NCBI GenBank assembly: GCA_022072085.1 | Contig: JAJVII010000033.1 | Span: 43,026 to 107,025, forward strand | Direction: 5' to 3' | DNA from: Phycisphaerae bacterium | GTDB taxonomy: Bacteria > Planctomycetota > Phycisphaerae > JAJVII01 | DNA: 64,000 nucleotides | Part shown: piece after piece, positions 9,467 through 17,240 of the stretch | Layout of the letters: the number at the start of each line of letters is the position of its first letter | How positions within the stretch are numbered: the first letter of the stretch is position 1 | Position numbers and translations under genes: made by a program | Notes under the pieces: generated by a model | Seen by the model: the letters and a program-made list of their open reading frames with translations, nothing else | What the model was told of the DNA's origin: nothing | The model's database searches: none

Positions 9467-10794
9467 GCCTGCATCTCCGGTTGAACGCGGGACGGCCTGA
9501 AGTACTTCCGCTCGAACGTCCTCCGCCGCCACTCGGTCTGCTCGCGGCTGTAGAGCCGCACGACCAGGTCGCGGAACCGCGCCGCCAGTTCCTCCGCCGG
9601 CATGCCTTTCGGCTGGTAGGCCACATCGAACAGGGTGCACTTCTTCCACGGCCGCTCGTCCGGCAGTCGCCCCTCGTCCCGCAGCCGGGCATGCAGCGGC
9701 GTGCCCGGGAACGGCGTCTGGAGCGTCACCTGCACGTCGAACAACTCCAACTCGGCAGCGTAGTCGAACACCCGATCGAATGTCTCGGGGCCCTGCCCGT
9801 CCAGGCCCAGGATGAAGCAGCCGTTCACCCGGATGCCGTGCGACTGAATGTTCCGCACCGCCTCATGATACCCCGGCACCCGTCTGCGCTTCCAGTCGCT
9901 GTGCAATTCCAGACCCGCCAGGTCGCTGGCACAGGGGCTCTCCAACCCGATCAGCACCTCGACACAGCCGGCGTCGGCCAGCAACTCGAGCAGTTTGTCG
10001 TCCTGCCCCACCGACACGTCCGTCTCGGTGAACCAGCGAATGCGCCGGTCGGCCAGCCGCGGCAGAAGCTCCTTCCAGTATCGCCGATCGACGAAGCTGT
10101 TGTCGTCGGCCAGCTCGATGAACGGCCGTCGCCACAACTCGCGGATGCGGTCGACCTCGGCCAGCACGCGGGCGGCCGGCTTCTGCCGGTACGTTTCCGA
10201 CAGCAGCACCGAGCTGGCGCAGAACGTGCAGCGGAACGGACAGCCGCGCGACGTCTGCACGGTCAGTCGATTGTAGCGGCTGATGTCCAGCAACTCGTAT
10301 GCGGGCATGGGACCGCTTGCCAGATCGAACGGCCGGCCGCCCGATCGGTAGAACGGCTTCAGCCGCCCGGCTTCCGCGTCGGCCAGCAGTTCCCACCAGA
10401 CCGGTTCGCCGGCCCCGACGACCACGGCGTCGCAATGCGCCGACGCCTCATCCGGCTCAGCCGTCACGTGCAGTCCGCCGATCGCGACCGGCGTGCCGGT
10501 GGCGCAATAGCGGTCGGCCAGGGCGTAGGCCTCGTCGGCCTGGGCCGTGAAAGTCGAGATCGCCACCAGGTCGAACGGCTCCAGTTGGCCGCTCAATTGC
10601 GTGACGTCCGGCACCTCGCGGTAAATGATCTCATGCTGCGGCGGCGTCATCCCCGCCAGCGTCAGCAGGCCCAGGCTCGGCAGCGAGGCGATCGCCTTGC
10701 TGCGTTCAACGAATCCCGGCAGCGTCAGGCCGACGCGCAGCAGTTCGGCGTCGCAGGCCCGGATGCCGCTCATGGCGATCAGTCCGATTCTCAT
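9463..10794 (-). CDS. Cobalamin-domain-type radical SAM protein
   Basis: A 443-residue radical SAM enzyme. The start is the ATG at 10794 (MRIGLIAMSG); an in-frame ATG 54 bp upstream is less likely because it has no typical N-terminus. Residues 1-150 form a Rossmann-like B12-binding-type domain (IAISTFTAQADEAYALAD and a GGLHVTAEPDE turn), although the DxHxxG ligand motif for base-off cobalamin is not visible. The radical SAM cluster ligands are CPFRCTFC near residue 183 (CxxxCxxC, binding a 4Fe-4S cluster and S-adenosylmethionine). A C-terminal extension with QTPFPGTPLHARL is typical of the B12-domain subclass that modifies lipids or secondary metabolites. The substrate is unknown. It is flanked by two small membrane proteins, which points to a lipid or membrane-associated substrate. 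Confidence 0.88.
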   Translation of the reverse strand: MRIGLIAMSGIRACDAELLRVGLTLPGFVERSKAIASLPSLGLLTLAGMTPPQHEIIYREVPDVTQLSGQLEPFDLVAISTFTAQADEAYALADRYCATGTPVAIGGLHVTAEPDEASAHCDAVVVGAGEPVWWELLADAEAGRLKPFYRSGGRPFDLASGPMPAYELLDISRYNRLTVQTSRGCPFRCTFCASSVLLSETYRQKPAARVLAEVDRIRELWRRPFIELADDNSFVDRRYWKELLPRLADRRIRWFTETDVSVGQDDKLLELLADAGCVEVLIGLESPCASDLAGLELHSDWKRRRVPGYHEAVRNIQSHGIRVNGCFILGLDGQGPETFDRVFDYAAELELFDVQVTLQTPFPGTPLHARLRDEGRLPDERPWKKCTLFDVAYQPKGMPAEELAARFRDLVVRLYSREQTEWRRRTFERKYFRPSRVQPEMQA

Positions 10795-10810
10795 CGCGCC
10801 CTCCCCCGAG

Positions 10811-11197
10811 TCAGAAGCGTGCCAACAGCGGGACGACGAACGCCGCAACCCCTCCGACCAGCCCGATCACCGGGATGAAGAACAGGTGCCGGAACGGTTC
10901 TCGCCACGCGGCCAGGAAGCAGTTGACCGGCATCGCCACGGCCCCGGCGATCAGCAGCACCGATGCCGCCGCCAGCCACCGGCCGCTCATGTGCAGTTGA
11001 ATCGCCGTCAGCGCGAAGCCGAGGTTGAGAAGCCCCGTCCCCAGAAACGCGATGTGCCCCAGGCGCATCAGCCGGCGCCGCCAGCCGCCGTAGCCGCCCA
11101 TCCATTGTTCGCGATGGAAGCCCAGTCCCAGCAACGCGCCGGTCAGCAGCCCAGTCAGCATCCAGCACCACGCGAACTGGAGATTGGCATGCGCCAT
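10811..11197 (-). CDS. Small four-helix membrane protein, first gene of the radical SAM operon
   Basis: A 128-residue integral membrane protein. Hydrophobic segments lie at about 7-26, 44-64, 75-95 and 107-126. The sequence carries conserved-looking polar residues in the membrane region (HIAFLGTGLLNLGFAL). This pattern is seen in small membrane proteins often encoded next to radical SAM enzymes, but I cannot name the family. The gene ends 16 bp before the radical SAM start, and the region upstream (11221-11253) holds a palindrome between candidate promoter boxes. It is therefore probably the leading gene of a three-gene operon with the radical SAM enzyme and the four-helix protein at 9086-9466. 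Confidence 0.7.
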   Translation of the reverse strand: MAHANLQFAWCWMLTGLLTGALLGLGFHREQWMGGYGGWRRRLMRLGHIAFLGTGLLNLGFALTAIQLHMSGRWLAAASVLLIAGAVAMPVNCFLAAWREPFRHLFFIPVIGLVGGVAAFVVPLLARF

Positions 11198-11220
11198 GAT
11201 CCGCCCTCTCGACCGCCCTC

Positions 11221-11253
11221 ACTATATGTTAGCTTACGCTCACTATGGTGCAA
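11221..11253 (-). promoter_or_regulatory. Candidate promoter with palindromic operator upstream of the radical SAM operon
   Basis: On the minus strand, TTGCAC (11253-11248) and TATAGT (11226-11221) could be -35 and -10 boxes separated by 21 bp. Between them lies an imperfect 16-bp palindrome, GTTAGC-TTAC-GCTCAC on the plus strand (11228-11243). The octamer ATAGTGAG also occurs twice. A palindrome inside an overlong spacer is the arrangement of MerR-type promoters, but no MerR gene is adjacent, so the regulator is unknown. The -10 lies 24 bp upstream of the ATG at 11197. Confidence 0.35.
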
Positions 11254-11267
11254 GAGAGAAACTCCTC

Positions 11268-11645
11268 CTACATCGCCGCGAACAGGGCCGGCAGGACGCG
11301 GTTGAGCAGTTCCATCGCCCGCGTCAGCAGGTGGCCTTCAATTCGACCGGCCACGTAGTCCTCCACCAGCACCTGATACTCCGCCGACCGCGTGAAGTCG
11401 CGGATCTGCTCGGGGTCCACCCGCAGCGGCGACGGCAGGGCGCTCATCGCCGGAAAGCGGTCGGCCAACCGCTGCCGCGCGGACCGCTCGATGTCGGCTG
11501 ACTCGGCCGTTGCTTCCAGCGCCGCGGTGACGATCCGCGCCGTCGCCTTGCGGGCGAGTTGGACCATCTGGCCCGACGCGGTTCCCGGGTCGGGCTGGGC
11601 AGCCGCCCGGTCGCTGTCACGATTGTTCGATTCGACCTGACTCAT
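11268..11645 (-). CDS. Hypothetical protein, 125 residues
   Basis: I chose the ATG at 11645 (MSQVESNNRDSDRAAA) because it is preceded by a strong purine-rich ribosome-binding site (GGAAGGGGA on the minus strand); the open frame extends 24 codons further upstream without one. The product has no signal peptide or membrane segment. It has a polar N-terminus, then a predicted helix (GQMVQLARKATARIVTAALEAT) and a C-terminal helical region (SAEYQVLVEDYVAGRIEGH and ELLNRVLPALFAAM). It is not recognised. It is the last gene of a run of four co-directional minus-strand genes (12919 down to 11268) led by or including an excisionase-like DNA-binding protein. The gap to the upstream gene is 68 bp. Confidence 0.6.
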   Translation of the reverse strand: MSQVESNNRDSDRAAAQPDPGTASGQMVQLARKATARIVTAALEATAESADIERSARQRLADRFPAMSALPSPLRVDPEQIRDFTRSAEYQVLVEDYVAGRIEGHLLTRAMELLNRVLPALFAAM

Positions 11646-11713
11646 GGGTTCCCCTTCCGGAGTGTTTGGTGTGTGTCGGGTCTGACATGACGGGCTGGGC
11701 GACGAGGCCTCGC

Positions 11714-12241
11714 TCACGGCGCCGCCTTGGCGGCGGCCGACTGCGCCAGCAGGGCGTTGACCGCCAGTTCCCCCTGCCCAGCCAGCAACTGCTGCTGGAG
11801 CACGAGTCGGCGGACCATGTCGGCCATCTGACGCGACACCGCCAGGTCGCGATCGATGCGGGAGAACGCCTCCTCATTGGCAGCCCGGCTGGCGTCGATC
11901 TCGGCCGACCGCTTGTCGTAGAGCGCCTTGGCTGCCAGCACGTCGTCGCGGCTCAGCGACGCCGCGGCGCCATCGCCGTCGCCGGGCAGTCGGCGAATGT
12001 CCGCCTCGAATGCCGCGTCCAGGGCGACCTGCTGCGCCGAGAGTTGCACGCGGGCTGCCTCGCGGATCGCAGTATTCCCGGCTTGGGCGTCGGCCAGCGC
12101 GGTGTCAATGCCGGCCAGCAGCTTGAGGCTCGCCTCGGGCATCCGGCATCCGCCCACCAGGAGCGCCGCCGCCAGCATGCCGCCGACCTTCCACCACGCC
12201 GCGAAGCCGGCCCATCCGTCGATCTCCTGTCGCGTTACCAT
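11714..12241 (-). CDS. Putative lipoprotein with coiled-coil region
   Basis: The 175-residue product starts at the ATG at 12241 (MVTRQEIDGWAG), which overlaps the end of the HTH gene by 7 bp; the longer open frame upstream is that gene's shadow. After a hydrophobic stretch comes LLVGGC (Cys near residue 34), a plausible lipobox for signal peptidase II. The rest is strongly helical and charged (AGIDTALADAQAGNTAIREAAR, RSAEIDASRAANEEAFSRIDRDLAVSRQMADMVRR), consistent with a periplasmic coiled coil anchored by lipid. Not recognised as a named family. Its position directly after an excisionase-like regulator is unusual for a structural lipoprotein. A phage-derived spanin-type protein is one possibility but unproven. 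Confidence 0.6.
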   Translation of the reverse strand: MVTRQEIDGWAGFAAWWKVGGMLAAALLVGGCRMPEASLKLLAGIDTALADAQAGNTAIREAARVQLSAQQVALDAAFEADIRRLPGDGDGAAASLSRDDVLAAKALYDKRSAEIDASRAANEEAFSRIDRDLAVSRQMADMVRRLVLQQQLLAGQGELAVNALLAQSAAAKAAP

Positions 12242-12588
12242 TCCGCTTCCTCCTCCGCCGTCGGCGGAATCATGTCGGTGATGGGGTCCTGACGCCTTCG
12301 GTCTGGCTGTCGCCGCGTGTCCTGAGTCGGCGGCGGCTCGGCCCACCGGCTGCAACGCTCGATGAACTCCTCGACGTGGCGGCGAAGGAATGTCATTCGG
12401 GATCTGGGCCCGGGCCCGGACCGCAGACACCTCAGCCGACCCTTGCGGACGAGCAGCCGCAACGCCTCCCGCGGGGCCTTCGGGGCCCGCCGGGCCAGGC
12501 CGAGCAGTGCGATCACCTCGGCGGCAGAGAGAATCTCGCTCTGGGGTTCCCGCGGCTTCCAAGGGGATTCCGAACGCGTTTCAGACAT
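12235..12588 (-). CDS. Excisionase-like helix-turn-helix DNA-binding protein
   Basis: A 117-residue basic protein. Residues about 19-80 fit the MerR/excisionase (HTH_17) pattern: ILSAAEVIALLGL as first helix and turn, a second helix REALRLLVRKG, and a beta-hairpin wing before a helix starting FLRRHVEEFIERC. The C-terminus is polar and disordered (PPTQDTRRQPDRRRQD). Such proteins are architectural DNA binders of mobile elements or small transcriptional regulators. It overlaps its upstream neighbour by 8 bp and its downstream neighbour by 7 bp, so the three are translationally linked. No integrase or recombinase is nearby, so if it comes from a mobile element only a fragment remains. Confidence 0.6.
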   Translation of the reverse strand: MSETRSESPWKPREPQSEILSAAEVIALLGLARRAPKAPREALRLLVRKGRLRCLRSGPGPRSRMTFLRRHVEEFIERCSRWAEPPPTQDTRRQPDRRRQDPITDMIPPTAEEEAEW

Positions 12589-12919
12589 GGTGCGCTCCCC
12601 TCCTCGCCGCCCGCCCGGCCGCCCGCGCCATCCAGTTCCGCTCCAGCCGCCGCACCGCCCGCGCGAGCGGCGTCCACCGCCCGGTCCGTTCCCCCAGGTT
12701 CCAGGCCGCCGCGACGCAATCCCCCTCGGCCAGCAGCCCAGGCCGGTCGGCCGGCGACTTCAAGAGGTCGAACATGCCTGGGCCCAACCGCGAGTGAATG
12801 CGCGTAAAGCACTCGCTCACAATGCCTTCCAAATCACGTGACAGACCGGACTTGGCGACTGGTCGGAACCGGTGATTTGAGTTGCAGATCATGGATGGCC
12901 CCGTTAGGATACCAAACAT
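12581..12919 (-). CDS. Hypothetical protein, first gene of the HTH-containing cluster
   Basis: Encodes 112 residues from the ATG at 12919, or 103 from the ATG at 12892 (MICNSNHRFRPVAKSG), which has a slightly better upstream GGGG. The C-terminal half is Arg-rich (RAVRRLERNWMARAAGRAARRGAHH), so it is basic and may bind nucleic acid. No family recognised. It overlaps the HTH gene by 8 bp. The upstream DNA (12920-12980) is clearly AT-richer than its surroundings, which suggests a promoter, and may mark old foreign DNA. Whether this small frame is translated is uncertain; the overlap with a better-supported gene is the main argument. Confidence 0.45.
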   Translation of the reverse strand: MFGILTGPSMICNSNHRFRPVAKSGLSRDLEGIVSECFTRIHSRLGPGMFDLLKSPADRPGLLAEGDCVAAAWNLGERTGRWTPLARAVRRLERNWMARAAGRAARRGAHHV

Positions 12920-12980
12920 AATACGAACACCAGACAGTATATCATTCCAAATATTCTAGTCAAAAGATTTTGAATATGAA
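12920..12980 (-). promoter_or_regulatory. AT-rich promoter region with short inverted repeat
   Basis: An abrupt AT-rich island between GC-rich genes, directly upstream of the four-gene HTH cluster. It contains an inverted repeat, ATATTC (12951-12956) and GAATAT (12972-12977), with a 15-bp centre. This could be an operator for the excisionase-like protein encoded downstream. The rest of the 12920-13184 gap shows nothing I can name. Confidence 0.3.
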
Positions 12981-13184
12981 ATATCCAGGCCGCGCAAGTC
13001 CCTGCCCTGGCCAACTCTTGCGTTCAACCACTCTTCGGAATAGCACCCGTGCCGGTCAGGCCTGGAGCGGCTCCCTGCCCTTCGGGGCGCAGCGCGACTC
13101 GATCGACGCAACTTGGCGGGTCGTCTGGACCAACAGTGTGGGGGCCGCGGAGCGGCGGGATGAACGATGCGGCCGGCGCGGCCG

Positions 13185-14120
13185 TCAGCGGATCAGGACG
13201 ATCACCCAGATGGCCAGACCGACGACGGCCGTTACGCCGCCGACAACGCCCAGGATGTTCTTGGCCAGCGCAGGCACCCCGCGGAACGGCCAATCGGCGA
13301 GCGTCATCGTCCGGATGGCCGCCGGCCTCCAGGCAAGCCCCCATCGCCGGGCTTTCCGCGGCGTGGACTCTCCCTCGGGCAGGTCCGCGGCATCGAGCAG
13401 CGACGCAACGTCCTCGTCAATATCCTGAGCGATCGGCGAAGTCTCGGCCGCGGCCTGGCAGACTGGCGCAGCCACCGGCACGGGCGGACTCTCGCGAGTT
13501 GGCCGGGCGGCCTCCCTCGGCGGGGCCTCCTTCGGGGCGACCGACGCGGGCGTAGCGACCGCCTCGGACAAAGTCCGGTCGGCCTGTCGGTCTTCGACCC
13601 GACCAGCCGCCGCGGCAGACGATTCGAGTTCGGCTTCCAGGTCCGTTGGGAACTCGTCGGCCGGCGCGGGCGCCGGCTCGGCTGCGACTTGCTCGAACGA
13701 ATGCGGCGAAGACGGCCGCCCGGCTTCGGCGGGCATCGCTGCGGGCGCAGCCGGCGTCGGATCGGCCAACGCAGGAATGCCCGCGGCCTCCTCGGCCATG
13801 ATCCGCGAAACGTCCTCCTGGCTCAGGAAGTCGCCGTCGAGGTCGAATTCCGCCTCGTCCAGCGATTCCTGGATGGTCTCCTCGGCATGCCGAGCCAGTT
13901 CATCGTCGAGTTCGGCCAACTCGGTCTGCGCCGCCGCCTTGTCGGCCGTCGGCGTCCGGGCGGCCTCCAGCTCGCGAGTGACTTCCTGGCCGACCAGGTC
14001 GTCCAGTTCGGCGGACTCCAGGATTTCGTCGATGTCGCCGACGTCGTCATGGATCGCTTCGGCGCCGTCGCCCGGCTGAGGGCCTTTCGGATTGTCCCGC
14101 TGTTGGCGTGGCATGGCCAT
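13185..14120 (-). CDS. Acidic Ala/Pro-rich protein with C-terminal membrane anchor
   Basis: About 311 residues from the ATG at 14120 (MAMPRQQRDNPKG; the ATG at 14114 is equally possible). There is no signal peptide. The first 250 residues are acidic and low in complexity, rich in Glu, Asp, Ala and Pro (EAIHDDVGDIDEILESAELDD, LDEAEFDLDGDFLSQEDVSRI). A single hydrophobic segment (NILGVVGGVTAVVGLAIWVIVLI) ends the protein, leaving no residues outside, so this is a tail-anchored topology with the long acidic part in the cytoplasm. I do not recognise the family. The open frame extends 56 codons upstream but overlaps the divergent gene at 14244, so the shorter start is preferred. Confidence 0.6.
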   Translation of the reverse strand: MAMPRQQRDNPKGPQPGDGAEAIHDDVGDIDEILESAELDDLVGQEVTRELEAARTPTADKAAAQTELAELDDELARHAEETIQESLDEAEFDLDGDFLSQEDVSRIMAEEAAGIPALADPTPAAPAAMPAEAGRPSSPHSFEQVAAEPAPAPADEFPTDLEAELESSAAAAGRVEDRQADRTLSEAVATPASVAPKEAPPREAARPTRESPPVPVAAPVCQAAAETSPIAQDIDEDVASLLDAADLPEGESTPRKARRWGLAWRPAAIRTMTLADWPFRGVPALAKNILGVVGGVTAVVGLAIWVIVLIR

Positions 14121-14243
14121 TGGTTCCGTCTGGGTCTCAAGTAGAAGTATCGGCCTGTCGGGGCGGCCTGCTTGACCTCGATGCGCCGGGCCGGCCGGGT
14201 TTTCGCTTGCCCCGCCTGACTCCGACGTGCAAGATGCACCGCC

Positions 14244-14708
14244 ATGAGCCCGCCGCCGACATCCAGCGATCTCGAAGCTTTCCTGCATCGCCTGTCGATC
14301 GTGACGGCGGTCATCGGCGTGCTGCTGCTCGGGAGCGGCGTAGTCCTCGCCTCGTACATCTATCGCCTGACCGGCAGCGACCCCGGCGGGCGCAGCCTGA
14401 TCGAGTTCTACCTGCTGCTGTTCTCGCTGCCGGGCTTACTTCTGGCCGCCGCCAGCCGACCGATCTGGACCGGCCGGCGGCGGGGCCTGTGGGTCGGCCA
14501 GGTCGTCGGCGGGTTCCTGGTGACCGTCTACGGCATGATGGCCTACCATACGCTCCGGGCCAGGGACTTCCACGCCAACCCGCTGTCAACCCTGTGGCTG
14601 GGCCTGGCGGCGACGATGATCGTGCTGGTGGTCTACCTGATCCGCGGCGGATGGACAGCCAACCGCCTGCGGCGCACGAACCGGCCGGGACGCTCGGCCA
14701 GGCGCTGA
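14244..14708 (+). CDS. Four-helix membrane protein, function unknown
   Basis: A 154-residue integral membrane protein with hydrophobic segments at about 18-38, 54-71, 83-104 and 118-138 and a basic C-terminal tail (RLRRTNRPGRSARR). Not recognised. It is divergent from the tail-anchored protein gene and lies 24 bp upstream of another four-helix membrane protein gene (14733), so the two probably form an operon. Confidence 0.6.
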   Translation: MSPPPTSSDLEAFLHRLSIVTAVIGVLLLGSGVVLASYIYRLTGSDPGGRSLIEFYLLLFSLPGLLLAAASRPIWTGRRRGLWVGQVVGGFLVTVYGMMAYHTLRARDFHANPLSTLWLGLAATMIVLVVYLIRGGWTANRLRRTNRPGRSARR

Positions 14709-14732
14709 ACGACCGGCCCGCGGGACGCACAC

Positions 14733-15263
14733 GTGAGCAAGCCAAGTTACGATCCGCACGCCGCCGAAGCGGCCGCCAACCCCCGGGCCTTCGCCCAGGG
14801 CGTGGGGCGCGTCTGCCAGGTCTGGGGGGTTCTGCTGGTCATGGTCATGTGCTGCGCGTGGTCGGCGTCGTCGGAGATTCTCGAGCGAACGAAGCTGAAC
14901 GAGCAGATCGTCACCGGCGCCGCCATCGTCGCCCCGCTGGCGCTGGGGTTCGGGTTCATGGCCGTCGGCGTCGGGCTCGTGGGGCATCGGATCAGCGCGG
15001 CCTGGGGGGCGATGGGCTTCGCCATCGTGCAACTCGGCATGTGGGTCGCGATCCTGGTCGCGCGGATCGTCGAGGCGCCGACGCCGATGGGCCTGGCCGT
15101 GGCGATCCTTTTCACGCTGCTCTCGCTGGCAATCCTGGCGCTGTCGATCGGCGCGGTGCGGAACCTGCGAGCCAATCCGCCGCCGCCTGAGTTGTTCGAG
15201 ATTCCCCCCGACTTCCAGGAGCCGCATTCCTACCTCGACCCCAAGCGGCCCGGCGACAAGTGA
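14733..15263 (+). CDS. Four-helix membrane protein, function unknown
   Basis: A 176-residue protein with a soluble N-terminus (MSKPSYDPHAAEAAANP), four hydrophobic segments (about 26-45, 61-83, 88-109 and 115-141) and a Pro-rich cytoplasmic tail (PPPPELFEIPPDFQEP). No recognised family. It follows the gene at 14244-14708 by 24 bp and ends 9 bp before the convergent polyferredoxin gene. Confidence 0.6.
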   Translation: MSKPSYDPHAAEAAANPRAFAQGVGRVCQVWGVLLVMVMCCAWSASSEILERTKLNEQIVTGAAIVAPLALGFGFMAVGVGLVGHRISAAWGAMGFAIVQLGMWVAILVARIVEAPTPMGLAVAILFTLLSLAILALSIGAVRNLRANPPPPELFEIPPDFQEPHSYLDPKRPGDK

Positions 15264-15272
15264 CCGCCGCCG

Positions 15273-17180
15273 TCAGAAGGGCGAGTACTCCACGTCGATC
15301 GACTTCTTCTCCTCCTCGCGTTTCTTCTGCTCCTGGCGGCGGTCGAACTGGGCCTTGTAGGATCCGGTCCGCATTCGGTCTTCGGTCTCCTGCCCGTCGA
15401 CGCGGCCGGCTCGCACGACGATCGCGGATTCCCGCAGCAGCCTTTCGGTCGCCACGTTGACTTTGTAGCAGCGCGTCTGGCAGAGCCCGCAGCCGACGCA
15501 CATCAGCGGGTCCACGACCGGCACGGGCAGCCCGGGGCGGTCCGGCTCGTTGGTCTCCGGGTCGATCCGCGTGTCGGGCGGGTGGCGCATCTCGATGCTG
15601 ATCGCGTGGTAGCCGGCCGACTCGCACTCGTCGCGGCAGAGCGTGCTGACCGACTGCGTGCCGTCGGGGCTGGTGCGGCTGGTCGTGCAGGAATCAGAGC
15701 CGCACGCCGGCAGGCAGGTGGTCGCGTCCACGACCGCCAGGCCCATCCGCGCATAGCGCTTTTCCAGGATCGGAAGGGCCCGGATCGCGCCGGTCGGGCA
15801 GACCTGGCCGCAGTTGTTGCAGCTCGGCTCGCAGCCGGACCAGTCGGCGACGACGCGCGGCGTCCACAGGGAGTTGAGCCCGGCCTCCAGGCCCACCGGC
15901 TGAAGGACGTTGTTGGGGCAGGCCTTGAAACACTCGCCGCAGCGGATGCAGAGCTGGAGAAACTGCGCCTCCGGCACGCTGCCCGGCGGGCGGACCAGCG
16001 GGGCGTGGGGCGAGCCGGTCAAGCCCGCGCGGACGCCCAGCACCACGGCAGCCGCGGCGGCCGTGCCGCCGAGGAAACCGCGGCGGCTCAACGCCACTTC
16101 GTGCGTCGGCGGATCGTTCTCGACCTTGAGGTCAGCAGCGTTCAGCCGACCGACGAACTTGATCGCGTGCGTCGGGCAGGCCCCGCCACAGGTCTGGCAG
16201 AAGGTGCAGTCGGCGGTCCGCGTCGTGTAGTCGTCCTTGATCGCGTCGAACGGGCAGACCTCGATGCATTTGTTGCAGTTGATGCAGCTCGACTCGACCT
16301 TGCGCTCTGTCGCACGGCCGAGGTTGAACACCGAGAACACGGCGCCGCTGGGGCAGACGTAGCGGCACCAAAATCGCGGCTTCATCAGCCCCATGCACAG
16401 GACGGCCGCGAACAGGGCGATGGAAACCCAGTGTCCCGCGTTGGGCGGCGGAACCTGATGCCAGCCGCGGGCCGTGCCCATCTGGAGCGGCGCGATGAGG
16501 AACTGAAGCCCGCGCGTCACCACCGGGATGGCCGCGACGAACCCGCTGACCAGCACGCCGAACATGGCCGCGATCATCGTGCCGGCCAGGATGTAATACT
16601 TCAGGTGGACCCACCAGCCGTGGCCATTGACGCGGAACAGCTTCACACGCTTTCCGACGGCCCAGTCGAACAGGTCGATCAGCGTGCCCAGCGGGCAGAT
16701 GTAGCCGCAGAATCCGCGCGGCCAGAAGACGCACAGGGCGAGCATCACGCCGGCGGCCGTCAGCGACCAGACCCACGTACGGCCGGCGATGACCGTCGTG
16801 ATCGACACGAGCGGATCGACCGCGAGGAATATCTCCGCGTCGACCTTCTCGCGGGCCGACCGCAACGCGTCATAGTGGCTCGGCCAGCCCTCGGTCTGCA
16901 CGCTCGGCCGGGCCGCGTAGGGCCAGCAGACCCAGAAGAAGAGCACGAGGAACGCGACCAGGCAGGCCGCCTGGACGAGCCGCCGCAGGGGCGAGTAGAC
17001 CCAGGTCGCGCCGACAAAGCGAAGGGCGCGACGGAGCAGGCCGGGCTTGGCCTTCTCCATGTCCGAGTAGAGCGCCGCCGGCGAGATGACCTTGAGACTG
17101 CGCAGCACGGCGCCCGTCTTCGGCGGCGACTGGCCCTTGCGGGGCTTCCGCAGGGCCGGCAGGAAGAGATTGAACCTCAC
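15273..17180 (-). CDS. Membrane polyferredoxin, NapH/NosR-like domain fused to NapG/MauM-like ferredoxin domain
   Basis: A 635-residue membrane electron-transfer protein. The N-terminal half has about five membrane segments (near 65-88, 128-152, 193-219, 250-266) and two CxxxCP motifs at the membrane face (GFCGYICP 157-163, WCRYVCP 271-277) as in NapH, NosR and CcoG. Next come ferredoxin motifs CINCNKCIEVCP (299-310) and CTFCQTCGGACP (325-336). An internal twin-arginine-like segment, SRRGFLGGTAAAAAVVLG (365-382), precedes a second set of 4Fe-4S motifs (CIRCGECFKACP 411-422, CNNCGQVCP 454-462, CVGCGLCQTRC near 560), the layout of a secreted NapG-type ferredoxin. It therefore looks like NapH and NapG joined in one chain, moving electrons from quinol to extracytoplasmic acceptors. 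It lies 60 bp downstream of the GH62 gene and close to apbE and its flavoprotein target. Confidence 0.88.
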   Translation of the reverse strand: MRFNLFLPALRKPRKGQSPPKTGAVLRSLKVISPAALYSDMEKAKPGLLRRALRFVGATWVYSPLRRLVQAACLVAFLVLFFWVCWPYAARPSVQTEGWPSHYDALRSAREKVDAEIFLAVDPLVSITTVIAGRTWVWSLTAAGVMLALCVFWPRGFCGYICPLGTLIDLFDWAVGKRVKLFRVNGHGWWVHLKYYILAGTMIAAMFGVLVSGFVAAIPVVTRGLQFLIAPLQMGTARGWHQVPPPNAGHWVSIALFAAVLCMGLMKPRFWCRYVCPSGAVFSVFNLGRATERKVESSCINCNKCIEVCPFDAIKDDYTTRTADCTFCQTCGGACPTHAIKFVGRLNAADLKVENDPPTHEVALSRRGFLGGTAAAAAVVLGVRAGLTGSPHAPLVRPPGSVPEAQFLQLCIRCGECFKACPNNVLQPVGLEAGLNSLWTPRVVADWSGCEPSCNNCGQVCPTGAIRALPILEKRYARMGLAVVDATTCLPACGSDSCTTSRTSPDGTQSVSTLCRDECESAGYHAISIEMRHPPDTRIDPETNEPDRPGLPVPVVDPLMCVGCGLCQTRCYKVNVATERLLRESAIVVRAGRVDGQETEDRMRTGSYKAQFDRRQEQKKREEEKKSIDVEYSPF

Positions 17181-17240
17181 GAATTATCTCCGCACGCGGC
17201 GGGCCGGGCCGGCCGCGAATGAATGCCGTGCTCCGGAACG

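Noticed and set aside
9481..10878. 465-codon plus-strand frame
   Set aside because: Antisense to the radical SAM gene, whose motifs are complete.
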